Of a stretch of DNA of 64,000 bases, positions 47,304-56,085 are shown piece by piece (positions within the stretch are counted from its first letter, which is position 1; each line of letters starts with the position of its first letter). The stretch spans positions 1-64,000 of the forward strand of contig NZ_SJOF01000011.1 of NCBI RefSeq assembly GCF_004331255.1. Reading direction: 5' to 3'. The notes under the pieces were generated by a model. The model did not search any database. It was not told the DNA's origin and was given only the letters and a program-made list of their open reading frames with translations. Made by a program: the position numbers and the translations under genes. This DNA comes from Acinetobacter sp. ANC 4173 (GTDB lineage: Bacteria > Pseudomonadota > Gammaproteobacteria > Pseudomonadales > Moraxellaceae).

Positions 47304-47986
47304 TGGACTGGCTCACTGCATTTATTCAAGATTTACAGCTCTCTGCACCTGCCCTATGGCATGGTCTCAGTATTACCTTGAAAGTCGTCAGCATAGCGAC
47401 CGTAGGCGGTATTTTTATTGGCACATTACTGGCTTTAATGCGTCTATCTTCAATTCGGATACTGAATCTGATTGCGCAAAGCTATGTCAATTTATTCCGT
47501 TCTATTCCCCTGCTGTTGGTACTCATGTGGTTTTACTTTGCGGTTCCATTTTTCTATACCGCCATTACAGGCAATTATTTGACCATTGATACCGCTTTGG
47601 TTTCGAGTATTGTTGCCTTTATGCTGTTTGAGGCAGCCTATTTTTCAGAAATTGTCCGCGCTGGGATTCAGTCTATTTCCAAAGGGCAAAGCGCTGCAGC
47701 TTATGCACTAGGCATGAGCTATGGTCAATCCATGCGTTTGATTATTCTGCCGCAAGCCTTTCGAAAAATGACGCCCTTGCTACTCCAACAAACCATTATT
47801 CTGTTCCAAGATTCAACTATGGTCTATGCAATTGGCTTGCTGGATTTTTTCCGTACCAACTATGTCCGTGGCGACCTGATGTCATTATTGACCCAGTACA
47901 TTCTATTTGCAGGTCTGGTCTACTTTAGCATCAGTACATTAGCAACATTTATTGTGAAAAGAATACAAAGGAGATTAAGAGTATGA
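47303..47986 (+). CDS. gltK: Glutamate/aspartate-type ABC transporter permease
   Basis: 227 residues, second permease of the heterodimeric channel. The conserved loop reads AGIQSISKGQSAAAYALGMSYGQSMRLIILPQAFRKMTPLLLQQTIILFQDST. It overlaps gltJ by one base and gltL by four, so the three are translationally coupled. Confidence 0.93.
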   Translation: MDWLTAFIQDLQLSAPALWHGLSITLKVVSIATVGGIFIGTLLALMRLSSIRILNLIAQSYVNLFRSIPLLLVLMWFYFAVPFFYTAITGNYLTIDTALVSSIVAFMLFEAAYFSEIVRAGIQSISKGQSAAAYALGMSYGQSMRLIILPQAFRKMTPLLLQQTIILFQDSTMVYAIGLLDFFRTNYVRGDLMSLLTQYILFAGLVYFSISTLATFIVKRIQRRLRV

Positions 47987-48726
47987 GTGACCCCAAAATA
48001 ATGATTGATCTCCAAAACGTCAGTAAATGGTATCAACAATTTCAAGTCCTGACCGATTGCACCACACAAATTTGCCAAGGTGAAGTGGTGGTGGTTTGTG
48101 GACCTTCGGGTTCAGGCAAATCGACCCTTATTAAAACTGTCAATGGCTTAGAACCCTTTCAAAAGGGGCAAATTTTTGTAGATGGTATCCCAATTGCAGA
48201 CCCAAAAACTGATTTAAATAAGCTGCGTAGCCGCGTAGGCATGGTGTTTCAACACTTTGAATTATTTCCGCATTTAAGTGTGACTGAAAATCTAACCATT
48301 GCACAAATTAAAGTTTTAGGGCGTAGTGCCGACGAAGCGAAGAAAAAAGGACTGGCCTACCTAGACCGTGTCGGATTAAGTTCGCAAGCCGATAAATTCC
48401 CAGCACAGCTTTCAGGCGGGCAACAACAACGTGTCGCGATTGCGCGTGCTTTGAGTATGGACCCGATTGCCATGTTGTTTGATGAACCAACTTCCGCGCT
48501 CGACCCCGAAATGATTAATGAAGTACTCGAAGTAATGGTTGGTCTGGCGAAAGAAGGCATGACCATGATGTGCGTTACTCATGAAATGGGCTTCGCACGC
48601 CAAGTGGCGAATCGAATTATCTTTATGGATCAAGGTAAAATTGTCGAAGACTGTTCCAAAGATGACTTCTTTACAACGCCTCGTAGCGAACGAGCACAAC
48701 AATTCTTAGAGAATATTTTGCATTAA
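47983..48726 (+). CDS. gltL: Glutamate/aspartate-type ABC transporter ATPase
   Basis: 247 residues. Walker A is GPSGSGKS, the Q-loop is near VFQHFELFPHLSVTEN, the signature is LSGGQQQRVAIARAL, and Walker B is AMLFDEPTSALDPE, followed by the switch His in THEMGF. Last gene of gltIJKL, followed by a terminator. Confidence 0.95.
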   Translation: MSDPKIMIDLQNVSKWYQQFQVLTDCTTQICQGEVVVVCGPSGSGKSTLIKTVNGLEPFQKGQIFVDGIPIADPKTDLNKLRSRVGMVFQHFELFPHLSVTENLTIAQIKVLGRSADEAKKKGLAYLDRVGLSSQADKFPAQLSGGQQQRVAIARALSMDPIAMLFDEPTSALDPEMINEVLEVMVGLAKEGMTMMCVTHEMGFARQVANRIIFMDQGKIVEDCSKDDFFTTPRSERAQQFLENILH

Positions 48727-48737
48727 TTTCGTGCACA

Positions 48738-48777
48738 TTCATCAAGGTGGGACTCAACCCACTTGATGAATTTTTTT
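48738..48777 (+). terminator. Terminator of gltIJKL
   Basis: TTCATCAAGGTGGG (48738-48751) pairs with CCCACTTGATGAA (48758-48770), leaving one bulged G, followed by seven T's. Confidence 0.9.
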
Positions 48778-48950
48778 CTAATCCTCGATCAATAAAAATG
48801 CACTTCAATCTGCTGATCTGGAACATTTGAGTGTTATTAAAAATCTGAACAATTATTCAATTTATATCTATGATTTTTAATTTAATTAAATAGAAGCTAG
48901 AATTTTACATTATTTTAAATTGCAACATACAGCACTCTTTTAAGCCGATA

Positions 48951-49008
48951 TGCACTATTTTCCACCGAATAATTCACGGTTTTATCTGAATTGGTGCATT
49001 TTTTGCTT
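48951..49008 (+). promoter_or_regulatory. Sigma-54 promoter with NtrC-like sites before the ammonium transporter
   Basis: TTGGTGCATTTTTTGCTTA at 48991-49009 has the invariant GG (48993-48994) and GC (49005-49006) ten bases apart. Upstream, TGCACTATTTT (48951-48961) and AGCACTCTTTT (48931-48941) resemble NtrC half-sites. Transcription would start near 49018, giving a very short leader. Ammonium transporters are classical NtrC/RpoN targets. Confidence 0.68.
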
Positions 49009-49031
49009 AATTATATGCATGAACGGAGTAT

Positions 49032-50324
49032 TTGGTTGCTGAACTCCAATTTTTAGATTTACTAAACTATTTTGGTGCAAATCCTCTTCCCCAATTTGTA
49101 CCTAAAGTCGTATTTAGCACTTTTTTCGAGCAGACTATGCAAGATATCGATTTACTTTTTCTACTGCTAGGAGCAGTGTTGGTACTGGCCATGCATGCCG
49201 GTTTCGCATTTTTAGAACTAGGCACAGTTCGACATAAAAATCAGGTCAATGCCTTAAGTAAAATTCTGACAGACTTTGCGCTTTCAGCGATTGCTTACTT
49301 TTTCGTGGGTTACTACATTGCCTATGGACATCATTTCTTCCATATGGGAGCAACTTTAGCCGCAGATCACGGCTATAACCTGATGCGCTGCTTCTTTTTA
49401 CTGACTTTTGCTGCCGCTATTCCTGCGATTATTTCTGGTGGTATTGCGGAACGTGCCAAAATGCGCTCCCAAGCACTGGCTACACTACTCTTAGTTGCAT
49501 TGGTGTATCCATTCTTTGAAGGCATTGTTTGGAATGGTAATTTTGGTATTCAAGCATGGTTAGAGCACACATTTGGTGCACCATTTCATGACTTCGCTGG
49601 TTCCGTGGTCGTGCATGCCATGGGTGGATGGATTGCTTTAGCCGCTGTCATTCTACTGGGCGCGCGCCATGGTCGTTATAAAAAAGATGGCCGCGTCAGT
49701 GCGCATCCGCCTTCATCCATTCCCTTCCTTGCCCTAGGTTCTTGGATTCTCATAGTCGGCTGGTTTGGCTTTAACGTCATGAGTGCACAACGTTTGGATG
49801 CGATTTCAGGCATGGTTGCCATTAATTCATTAATGGCTATGGTGGGTGGGACCATTACTGCCAACATGATGGGTAAAAATGACCCTGGTTTTTTACACAA
49901 TGGACCACTTGCAGGTTTGGTGGCTATCTGTGCAGGCTCTGATATTGTGCATCCTTTTGGTGCGCTTGTGATTGGGGCCATTGCTGGCATTATTTTTGTC
50001 AAATTCTTCACCTATACCCAGAACAAACTCAAAGTGGATGATGTACTGGGGGTCTGGCCATTACACGGAATTTGCGGTGCCTTTGGTGGACTTGCCGTCG
50101 GTATTTTCGGTCAACAATGGTTAGGTGGTATTGGTGGCGTCTCCATGATGTCACAAATCATAGGGACTTTATTCGCGATTGTAGTTGCACTTGCGGGTGG
50201 ATTCGCAGTGTACGGTGGTTTAAAAGCCTGCATCGGTATTCGTTTATCGCAAGAAGACGAGTTCCGTGGTGCTGATTTGTCCATCCACAAAATTTCAGCC
50301 AACTCAGACGACAGTATGTTTTAA
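49032..50324 (+). CDS. amt: Ammonium transporter (Amt family)
   Basis: 430 residues with about 11 spans, forming a trimeric ammonium channel. The twin pore histidines are visible in HDFAGSVVVHAMGGW and VWPLHGICGAFGGL. The start is taken at TTG 49032 with CGGAG four bases upstream; an ATG at 49137 would delete 35 residues that resemble the usual N-terminal segment. The spacing to the TTG is short, so the start is uncertain. No glnK is adjacent. The C-terminal tail is short. Confidence 0.9.
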   Translation: MVAELQFLDLLNYFGANPLPQFVPKVVFSTFFEQTMQDIDLLFLLLGAVLVLAMHAGFAFLELGTVRHKNQVNALSKILTDFALSAIAYFFVGYYIAYGHHFFHMGATLAADHGYNLMRCFFLLTFAAAIPAIISGGIAERAKMRSQALATLLLVALVYPFFEGIVWNGNFGIQAWLEHTFGAPFHDFAGSVVVHAMGGWIALAAVILLGARHGRYKKDGRVSAHPPSSIPFLALGSWILIVGWFGFNVMSAQRLDAISGMVAINSLMAMVGGTITANMMGKNDPGFLHNGPLAGLVAICAGSDIVHPFGALVIGAIAGIIFVKFFTYTQNKLKVDDVLGVWPLHGICGAFGGLAVGIFGQQWLGGIGGVSMMSQIIGTLFAIVVALAGGFAVYGGLKACIGIRLSQEDEFRGADLSIHKISANSDDSMF

Positions 50325-50350
50325 GTTTTCTCAATTTCCGCATGTTGCGA

Positions 50351-50377
50351 AGCGATTCTTTAGAATCGCTTTTTTTA
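50351..50377 (+). terminator. Terminator of amt
   Basis: AGCGATTC (50351-50358) pairs with GAATCGCT (50363-50370), followed by seven T's. Confidence 0.88.
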
Positions 50378-50394
50378 TGCCATCAATTTTATGC

Positions 50395-51084
50395 TTACTC
50401 TAAATAAGCATATAACTCATGTAACTGTTGGATACGTGAAACCTTTAAACTTTCATCTTCAGGGTGAAAACCTTGCAACCAGATGGCCTGCATCCCTGCT
50501 TGTTGCGCGCCTCGAATATCATTGACAGGATGATCACCTATAAACAAGCATTCTGAAGGATGTACCCCTAAGTTTTCCGCAGTATGCAGAAAAATCTGCG
50601 GATGAGGTTTACTCATCCCTACTTGCTCAGAACTCACGATCACATCAAAATAGTCCTTGAAGCCCAGTCCAGTTAAAATATTCAAGCGCGTTGCATGTCC
50701 ACCATTCGACACCACCGCCAAAGCATAATCTTGCTGCTTCAAGCTTTTTAACAGCTCTAATGCTCCAGACATAGCAACGGCACACTGTCCAAAATACTGA
50801 AACCAGAAATGGGTTAAATCGTGAAAATCCACCTCTGTTTTCCATTCCAGTTCTTGCAATAAAGCAAATGCAACCGATGCCCCAATACTCGGGTGAGTCA
50901 GGTGTTCTTTTTTGGGGTAGCCGCCATTATCAATTCGGCGGATAATTTGCTGTATTTTTTCCAGATCAGCTGCAAGTAAGTATGACTGAAACTGTTCTAG
51001 CAAAAACTCACTATAACGCCGAATACTTTGGTCACGATGGGTTAAGGTATTGTCCAAATCAAATAATACGGCACGAATAGGCAT
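50395..51084 (-). CDS. HAD-superfamily hydrolase
   Basis: 229 residues. The HAD motifs are in order: I LFDLDNTLTH (nucleophile Asp9, proton donor Asp11), II VVSNGG, III Lys in MSKPHPQIF, and IV FIGDHPVNDIRGA. The helical cap between motifs I and II suggests a phosphoglycolate- or nucleotide-phosphatase-like enzyme, but the substrate cannot be told. It is convergent with amt and diverges from the PmrA-box PAP2 gene. Confidence 0.88.
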   Translation of the reverse strand: MPIRAVLFDLDNTLTHRDQSIRRYSEFLLEQFQSYLLAADLEKIQQIIRRIDNGGYPKKEHLTHPSIGASVAFALLQELEWKTEVDFHDLTHFWFQYFGQCAVAMSGALELLKSLKQQDYALAVVSNGGHATRLNILTGLGFKDYFDVIVSSEQVGMSKPHPQIFLHTAENLGVHPSECLFIGDHPVNDIRGAQQAGMQAIWLQGFHPEDESLKVSRIQQLHELYAYLE

Positions 51085-51200
51085 AACATTCTCGGGCGAC
51101 TTTTGCCTTTTAATCTAGCATTTTAAAGCATGTTTGCATTACAGATTATCTGCTAAGTTCTACATCAAATCTGTTAAATACATCAGCTCCTCTATCTACT

Positions 51201-51228
51201 TTTAAGATTCAATTAAGTCCGATTTAAG
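51201..51228 (+). promoter_or_regulatory. Triple PmrA box upstream of PAP2 gene
   Basis: Half-sites TTTAAG (51201-51206), ATTAAG (51212-51217) and TTTAAG (51223-51228) recur every 11 bases, each fitting HTTAAD with 5-base spacers. A -10-like TCTAAT lies at 51239-51244, and the ATG is at 51275. This is the direct-repeat architecture bound by PmrA dimers, extended by one half-site. Confidence 0.75.
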
Positions 51229-51274
51229 TTTGCTTTGCTCTAATCAACGTCATCCAAATCTCGTTTGTACGACC

Positions 51275-52018
51275 ATGTCTGAATTACAACGCTTTAGCCT
51301 CAAACAAGGATTGATTCTGCTAGGCTGTTTTATTCTTTTGCAGTTCTGGTTCCCTGTCGGAGGACAACTCGATCTGATGTTGATCCAGCCATGGACAGGC
51401 ACTCATGGTCAATTTCCATGGCGTTATGACTGGTTCTTGGAAACCTTAAATCATAAATATATCAAAAACCTGCTCATTCTCTGTGATGTCAGCTTTCTTG
51501 CTCTTTGGCTGGCCAGCTTTAAAATCCAACGTTTACATGCGCAGCGCTGGCAGTATGCTTATCTGTTCTGGATTTTAATTTTGAGCACCAGTGTGGTGGG
51601 TATTCTTAAATCACAATCGGGGCATGCCTGTCCATGGAATATGGCCCAAGCGACAACGACTGGTTTTCTCTGGAATTTTACCCTTAGTCATGGGCATTGC
51701 GTCCCTGGCGGACATGCAGCAACGGGGTTTGCCTTAATGACGGGCTTCTTCGCTTTTAGGAAAACTGCACCTAAACGTGCTTATTTTTATCTGGTTGCAG
51801 GCTTGATTTTAGGTTTTGCCATGGGCTGGGCACAAATGATGCGTGGTGCTCACTTTCTCAGTCATAACTTATGGACAGCATGGGTCGTTTGGAGCTGTAA
51901 CGTCGCACTTTATCCATTTTTTTATAAACGACTAGTTCCAGTCCAAACCTTAGAAGTGGAACAGCCTTCTATGATTATTCAACAGCCTACTACGGAAAAT
52001 ACTCAAGAAGCAGCTTAA
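51275..52018 (+). CDS. PAP2-superfamily membrane phosphatase, probable PmrA target
   Basis: 247 residues from ATG 51275; the 51230 start falls within the promoter. About six spans. PAP2 motifs are variant: K112-x6-C-P in KSQSGHACPWN (Arg replaced by Cys), PGGH at 144-147 instead of PSGH, and R190 GAHFLSH197 with no Asp three residues after the His. This CPW/PGGHA subgroup is common in gamma-proteobacteria. Lipid A or undecaprenyl pyrophosphate are possible substrates. It converges with pmrB, and a PmrA-box array precedes it. Confidence 0.85.
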   Translation: MSELQRFSLKQGLILLGCFILLQFWFPVGGQLDLMLIQPWTGTHGQFPWRYDWFLETLNHKYIKNLLILCDVSFLALWLASFKIQRLHAQRWQYAYLFWILILSTSVVGILKSQSGHACPWNMAQATTTGFLWNFTLSHGHCVPGGHAATGFALMTGFFAFRKTAPKRAYFYLVAGLILGFAMGWAQMMRGAHFLSHNLWTAWVVWSCNVALYPFFYKRLVPVQTLEVEQPSMIIQQPTTENTQEAA

Positions 52019-52251
52019 AATCTTTTCCAACGGCAGTTGTAATTATGATTACAACTGCCAAATTAATGATGTCTCTAGACTATTCAATTCTCTCAAGTCA
52101 GCATGTATTTTTTCGCACTGACCACCTATTGAATAAGTGCCTCATTCTAAAATAGCAGCATACTTTGCAGCATGTTCCAAATGAAAAAATTTATTAAAAG
52201 TCATCTCAGTTGACTTCTGCACGAGTTAAGCCAATTTCTCAATTAGAGCAA

Positions 52252-53592
52252 TCATTGATCTGACTTCACCTGTTTGGGAAACTGTACTTGCACAAATAAA
52301 CCACCCAGAGTTTGACTCTGACCAAACTGAATTTTCCCACCTAAATGTTCCGCTGCCTTTTGCACAATCGAAAGACCTAAACCACTTCCCATCTCTAAGT
52401 GATGATGAATGCGATAAAAGCGTTTCATAATCTGTTCATATAAAGCAGGGTCAATGCCAGGCCCACTGTCTTCGACCTGAATAATGGCATCATTGCCTTG
52501 TGAAAAAATCGAGACATTAATCACGCCATTTTTAGGCGTGTATTTAATCGCATTATCAATCAAATTATAAATGATTGAGCGTGCAGCAGACTCTAAACCA
52601 TTCACCAATACTTGCTCTTGGCGCTCCATACCCAAATCAATCTCTTTATGCAAAGCCACATGAATCAATTGTTCTACACAGTTTACTGCCACTTGGTTTA
52701 AGTAAAATGGCTGTTGCTGCGTGGTATGTAAGCTACTCGCATCTTGCTTGGCTAAATCAAGTAACTGGCTAATTAAATGCTGAATACGAATTAAACCTTG
52801 GCTCAAATTTTCCAATGCCGTGTTTTCTGGAAATTCACGCAATAAAATCTGCATCTGTAAATTCAGCGCGGTAATTGGTGTTCTTAACTCATGTGCTGCA
52901 TCTGCAATGAACTGACGCTGCTCTTGTTGTGCCGACTCAATCCGTTCAAATAAATAATTCATCTCTTGAATGGTGGGAATTAACTCAACAGGATAACGAT
53001 TCAATTTAATCGGATTTAATTCATCTAGATCACGGCGGGCAATTTCTTGTCTAAACTCATCCATGGGTCTTAGACTGCGTAAAATCACCCAGCCCAAACC
53101 CCATAAAATAAACGGGATCATCACCAGATATGGCACAAACATACTGGTGGCTAGTTCTAACGCTAAATGGCTTCTTGCAGAAAAAGGCTGGCTGACCTGA
53201 ATTTGATAATGTTCTGTTGGTAATACATACATGCGCCACACCCCTTGCGTGGTGGAGCGGTCATAAAAACCTGCCTGATCTACATTATGTAATAACAAAT
53301 TAAATTGATGTTGAGGATGTTCCTGTTTTTCCCAGACATCAATAAACAAGTCTTCTTCATGATAGCGTTTATGAATATCAAAATGGCTTGTGATTGGCGT
53401 GGGATCATGAGCAGCTACACGTTCCGCAAGGTTCTTCATTTGGGCATCAAGAATTTCATCCAGTTCACCCAATGAAATCCAGTAGGCCGTTGCAATTAAC
53501 ACACCTCCCAACAGCAAACTAAACCCCGAAACAAAAATCAGTAATCTTTTCTTTAAAGATGTTTGTGTTGGCATTGCGTGCAATTGCTGCAT
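52252..53592 (-). CDS. pmrB: Sensor histidine kinase PmrB
   Basis: 446 residues. TM1 (about 16-38), a periplasmic sensor of about 110 residues rich in His and acidic residues, TM2 (about 150-172), a HAMP-like linker, and DHp with phospho-His234 in AAHELRTPITALNLQ. The catalytic domain has IIYNLIDNAIKYTP (N box), VEDSGPGI and GSGLGLSIVQKAAEHLGG. It starts 7 bases after pmrA. In A. baumannii mutations here give colistin resistance; I cannot judge whether any residue here is a resistance variant. Confidence 0.94.
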   Translation of the reverse strand: MQQLHAMPTQTSLKKRLLIFVSGFSLLLGGVLIATAYWISLGELDEILDAQMKNLAERVAAHDPTPITSHFDIHKRYHEEDLFIDVWEKQEHPQHQFNLLLHNVDQAGFYDRSTTQGVWRMYVLPTEHYQIQVSQPFSARSHLALELATSMFVPYLVMIPFILWGLGWVILRSLRPMDEFRQEIARRDLDELNPIKLNRYPVELIPTIQEMNYLFERIESAQQEQRQFIADAAHELRTPITALNLQMQILLREFPENTALENLSQGLIRIQHLISQLLDLAKQDASSLHTTQQQPFYLNQVAVNCVEQLIHVALHKEIDLGMERQEQVLVNGLESAARSIIYNLIDNAIKYTPKNGVINVSIFSQGNDAIIQVEDSGPGIDPALYEQIMKRFYRIHHHLEMGSGLGLSIVQKAAEHLGGKIQFGQSQTLGGLFVQVQFPKQVKSDQ

Positions 53593-53599
53593 AAAACCC

Positions 53600-54277
53600 C
53601 TAATCCAATTTACCTAAGCGATAACCCATACCACGAATGGTGCGGATAAAATCTTTACCCAACTTTGCACGCAAGTGATGAACATAAACTTCAATTGTAT
53701 TGCTATTTACTTCGCTATCGAAGTCGTACAGCTTATCTTCTAAATTGGCTTTGGAAAAAATCTTATTCGGATAACTGACCAATGGCACCAGAATTGCCCA
53801 TTCACGATTAGAAAGTTCCAACTCATGCCCATGCAATAAAGCGATATGTTGTTCAACATCTAACACCAAATCACCGTAACGCAGCATCAATGTTTCACTT
53901 GAGGGTGCTTCTTGGGTAGTGCGACGCAATAAAGCTTGAATACGTGCTAAAAGCTCTACAAACTCATAAGGCTTGACCAGATAATCATCTGCACCCTGAT
54001 TCAAACCATCGACACGATTCTGCACCTGATCACGTGCAGAAATAATCAGTACGGGTAAACGCGGAAAACTTTGCCGAATTTTTGCCAATACCTGCATGCC
54101 ATCCATCATGGGTAAGCCCAAATCTAATAGCACCACATCAAAACTCTGCTGTTGTAGAAGCTTTAACGCATCAAGCCCATTGTTTACCCACTCCACCTGA
54201 AAATCATGCAATTGCAACAAAGTCTTGCTGGATTCTGCAATCATGAAGTCATCTTCGATGATTAAGATTGTGGTCAT
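53600..54277 (-). CDS. pmrA: Response regulator PmrA
   Basis: 225 residues, OmpR/PhoB class. Receiver: acidic pocket EDD at 8-10, phospho-acceptor Asp52 in VVLLDLGLPMMDG, Lys in YLVKPYEF. C-terminal winged helix ends NTIEVYVHHLRAKLGKDFIRTIRGMGYRL. It lies between pmrC (15 bases upstream) and pmrB. Likely DNA targets seen in this window are the HTTAAD repeats at 56018 and 51201. Confidence 0.95.
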   Translation of the reverse strand: MTTILIIEDDFMIAESSKTLLQLHDFQVEWVNNGLDALKLLQQQSFDVVLLDLGLPMMDGMQVLAKIRQSFPRLPVLIISARDQVQNRVDGLNQGADDYLVKPYEFVELLARIQALLRRTTQEAPSSETLMLRYGDLVLDVEQHIALLHGHELELSNREWAILVPLVSYPNKIFSKANLEDKLYDFDSEVNSNTIEVYVHHLRAKLGKDFIRTIRGMGYRLGKLD

Positions 54278-54292
54278 TCTGCTTATCCTGAT

Positions 54293-55969
54293 TTATGCCT
54301 TTCCATCTGCATTGGTTTGACATTGTTTTAACATATCATTTTTATCATCAATCACTTGAGTTTTAATTTCAAGCAGTGACAATAAGGTCGGAAATAAATT
54401 ATCCTGACTACGAACAGCTTGTTTTTGCTGCTGTAAACAGTTCACTTGAGATGTATTACCTTGTTGCCAAGCTGGCGAAAACCACATCATCATCGGCACG
54501 TGAGTTTGCTGAATTGGTGCGATAGCATACGGTGCTCCATGCAAGTACATGCCACTTTCACCTGTCGATTCACCATGATCCGATAAATACCAAAATCCAG
54601 TTTGATAATTTGGCACATCTTTGATGGTCTGAATGACCTGATTTAAAACATGATCTGTATACACAATTGAGTTGTCATAACTATTCAGCAATTCATCTCG
54701 GCTACAACCTTGAATGGCATTGGTTGAACACATTGGCTTAAAGGGTTGGAACTGCTCCGTAGAACGTTTGTAATAAGCTGGACCATGACTTCCCATTTGA
54801 TGCAACACAATGAGTTGTGGTGTCTTATCTTGAGCTGGAATGCTCGCCAAATATGACTTCAAGCTATCCACTAAGACCTCATCCATGCACTCACCTTCAG
54901 CATCACACCATTTTTGTTTTAATGCTGCTGGAATTTCAAACTTATGCACGCGATCACAAGTCCCTTTACAGCCCGAGTTATTATCAATCCATGTCACTTT
55001 ATAGCCTGCGCGTTGTGCAATATCGAGTAAACCTTCTCGATGACCTGCCAACTGTTCATCATAATCTTCACGTGGCATACCTGAGAACATACATGGCACC
55101 GATACTGCGGTCGCTGTCCCGCAAGAACTTACTTGGCTAAAGTTAATAACATTTTGTTTAGACAATTCTGGATTGGTATTCTTCGCATAACCATTTAAAG
55201 AAAAACTCTCTGCGCGAGCTGTTTCACCCACCACCAAAACCATGAGTTTAGGCATTGCTTCTGCACTAGTATTCACCACTCGGTGAGCATCAGTCCCATA
55301 GGTCACTAGGGGTAAATTTTCTTTAGGCTTCTGTTTACGGTAATACGATAAAGTCGAAGCAATAGTATTTTGTGGTGAAATCATGCCCTTTAAATCACGA
55401 TGTTCACGGAAAATCGCAGCAAAATCGACATAGAATACAAACAGCAACCCACCGATAACTGCCAACGAACCCACAACATGCAAGCTCTTGCTCAAGAGTT
55501 GTTTAGATAGAGATTTGTTTTCAATCCGAATCAGTGCAATCAACACCATTGGCAGCACGACCATAAACATGCTCCACACCACAAACTGCATGGAAAATAA
55601 ATCCAAGGCCTCTTTGCTGTCAGTTTGCATCATGTTTTGGACTTGCCCAGGTGAAATAACAACACCCAAACTATTCACAAAATAAGCTGTTAATCCGCCT
55701 ACAAAAACTAAAAAAAATGCCAAAATTTTAGCATTCCATTTCCACTGGCATAACTGCAATATCAGGTTATAGAGCGCGACCACAACCAAGGCCGTTGCAG
55801 ATAAAAATGCATAGGCTTTAAAACCTTGATAAGGCGTGAGTAATTGAATTTGCTTATAAAATGCAAAATTCAGAGCAACACCTAACCAAAGTGCAAGTAA
55901 CAAATTAAATTGATGTAAAGCCAGCGGAGGAAAAAACTGTTTCAGACGTTCGAGGCGAGACAAATTCAT
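54293..55969 (-). CDS. pmrC: Lipid A phosphoethanolamine transferase
   Basis: 558 residues from the ATG at 55969; TTG 55990 would add seven. Five N-terminal spans are followed by a periplasmic alkaline-phosphatase-like domain with metal and catalytic motifs VVGETARAESFSLNGY, Thr in SCGTATAVSVPCMFSG, HQMGSHGPAYYKR and YLSDHGESTGE. Several Cys pairs are placed to form the usual disulfides. It adds phosphoethanolamine to lipid A phosphates and lowers polymyxin binding. First gene of pmrCAB, behind a PmrA box. Confidence 0.95.
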   Translation of the reverse strand: MNLSRLERLKQFFPPLALHQFNLLLALWLGVALNFAFYKQIQLLTPYQGFKAYAFLSATALVVVALYNLILQLCQWKWNAKILAFFLVFVGGLTAYFVNSLGVVISPGQVQNMMQTDSKEALDLFSMQFVVWSMFMVVLPMVLIALIRIENKSLSKQLLSKSLHVVGSLAVIGGLLFVFYVDFAAIFREHRDLKGMISPQNTIASTLSYYRKQKPKENLPLVTYGTDAHRVVNTSAEAMPKLMVLVVGETARAESFSLNGYAKNTNPELSKQNVINFSQVSSCGTATAVSVPCMFSGMPREDYDEQLAGHREGLLDIAQRAGYKVTWIDNNSGCKGTCDRVHKFEIPAALKQKWCDAEGECMDEVLVDSLKSYLASIPAQDKTPQLIVLHQMGSHGPAYYKRSTEQFQPFKPMCSTNAIQGCSRDELLNSYDNSIVYTDHVLNQVIQTIKDVPNYQTGFWYLSDHGESTGESGMYLHGAPYAIAPIQQTHVPMMMWFSPAWQQGNTSQVNCLQQQKQAVRSQDNLFPTLLSLLEIKTQVIDDKNDMLKQCQTNADGKA

Positions 55970-56017
55970 TTTGGGTGGTTCGATGATCAATATTTTTTAT
56001 TAATTTATGATTTGAAA

Positions 56018-56034
56018 CTTAAAGCTGACTTAAA
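56018..56034 (-). promoter_or_regulatory. PmrA box upstream of pmrC
   Basis: On the plus strand CTTAAA (56018-56023), GCTGA, CTTAAA (56029-56034); on the minus strand the two halves read TTTAAG. This fits the HTTAAD-N5-HTTAAD consensus, about 49 bases before the pmrC ATG, with A+T-rich -10 candidates (CATAAATT) just downstream. Confidence 0.78.
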
Positions 56035-56036
56035 AT

Positions 56037-56069
56037 AAAAAAAGGACGCTACTTTTGCACCGTCCTTTT
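56037..56069 (-). terminator. Terminator of the porin gene
   Basis: GGACG preceded by seven A's pairs with CGTCC plus four T's across a 12-base loop. On the minus strand it ends in a U-tract directly before the PmrA box. Confidence 0.82.
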
Positions 56070-56085
56070 GAATGATTTTTTTAAA

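Noticed and set aside
51104..51130. Additional PmrA-like TTTAAT/TTTAAA pair near the HAD gene start
   Set aside because: The spacer is seven bases rather than five, so the 11-bp phasing is lost.
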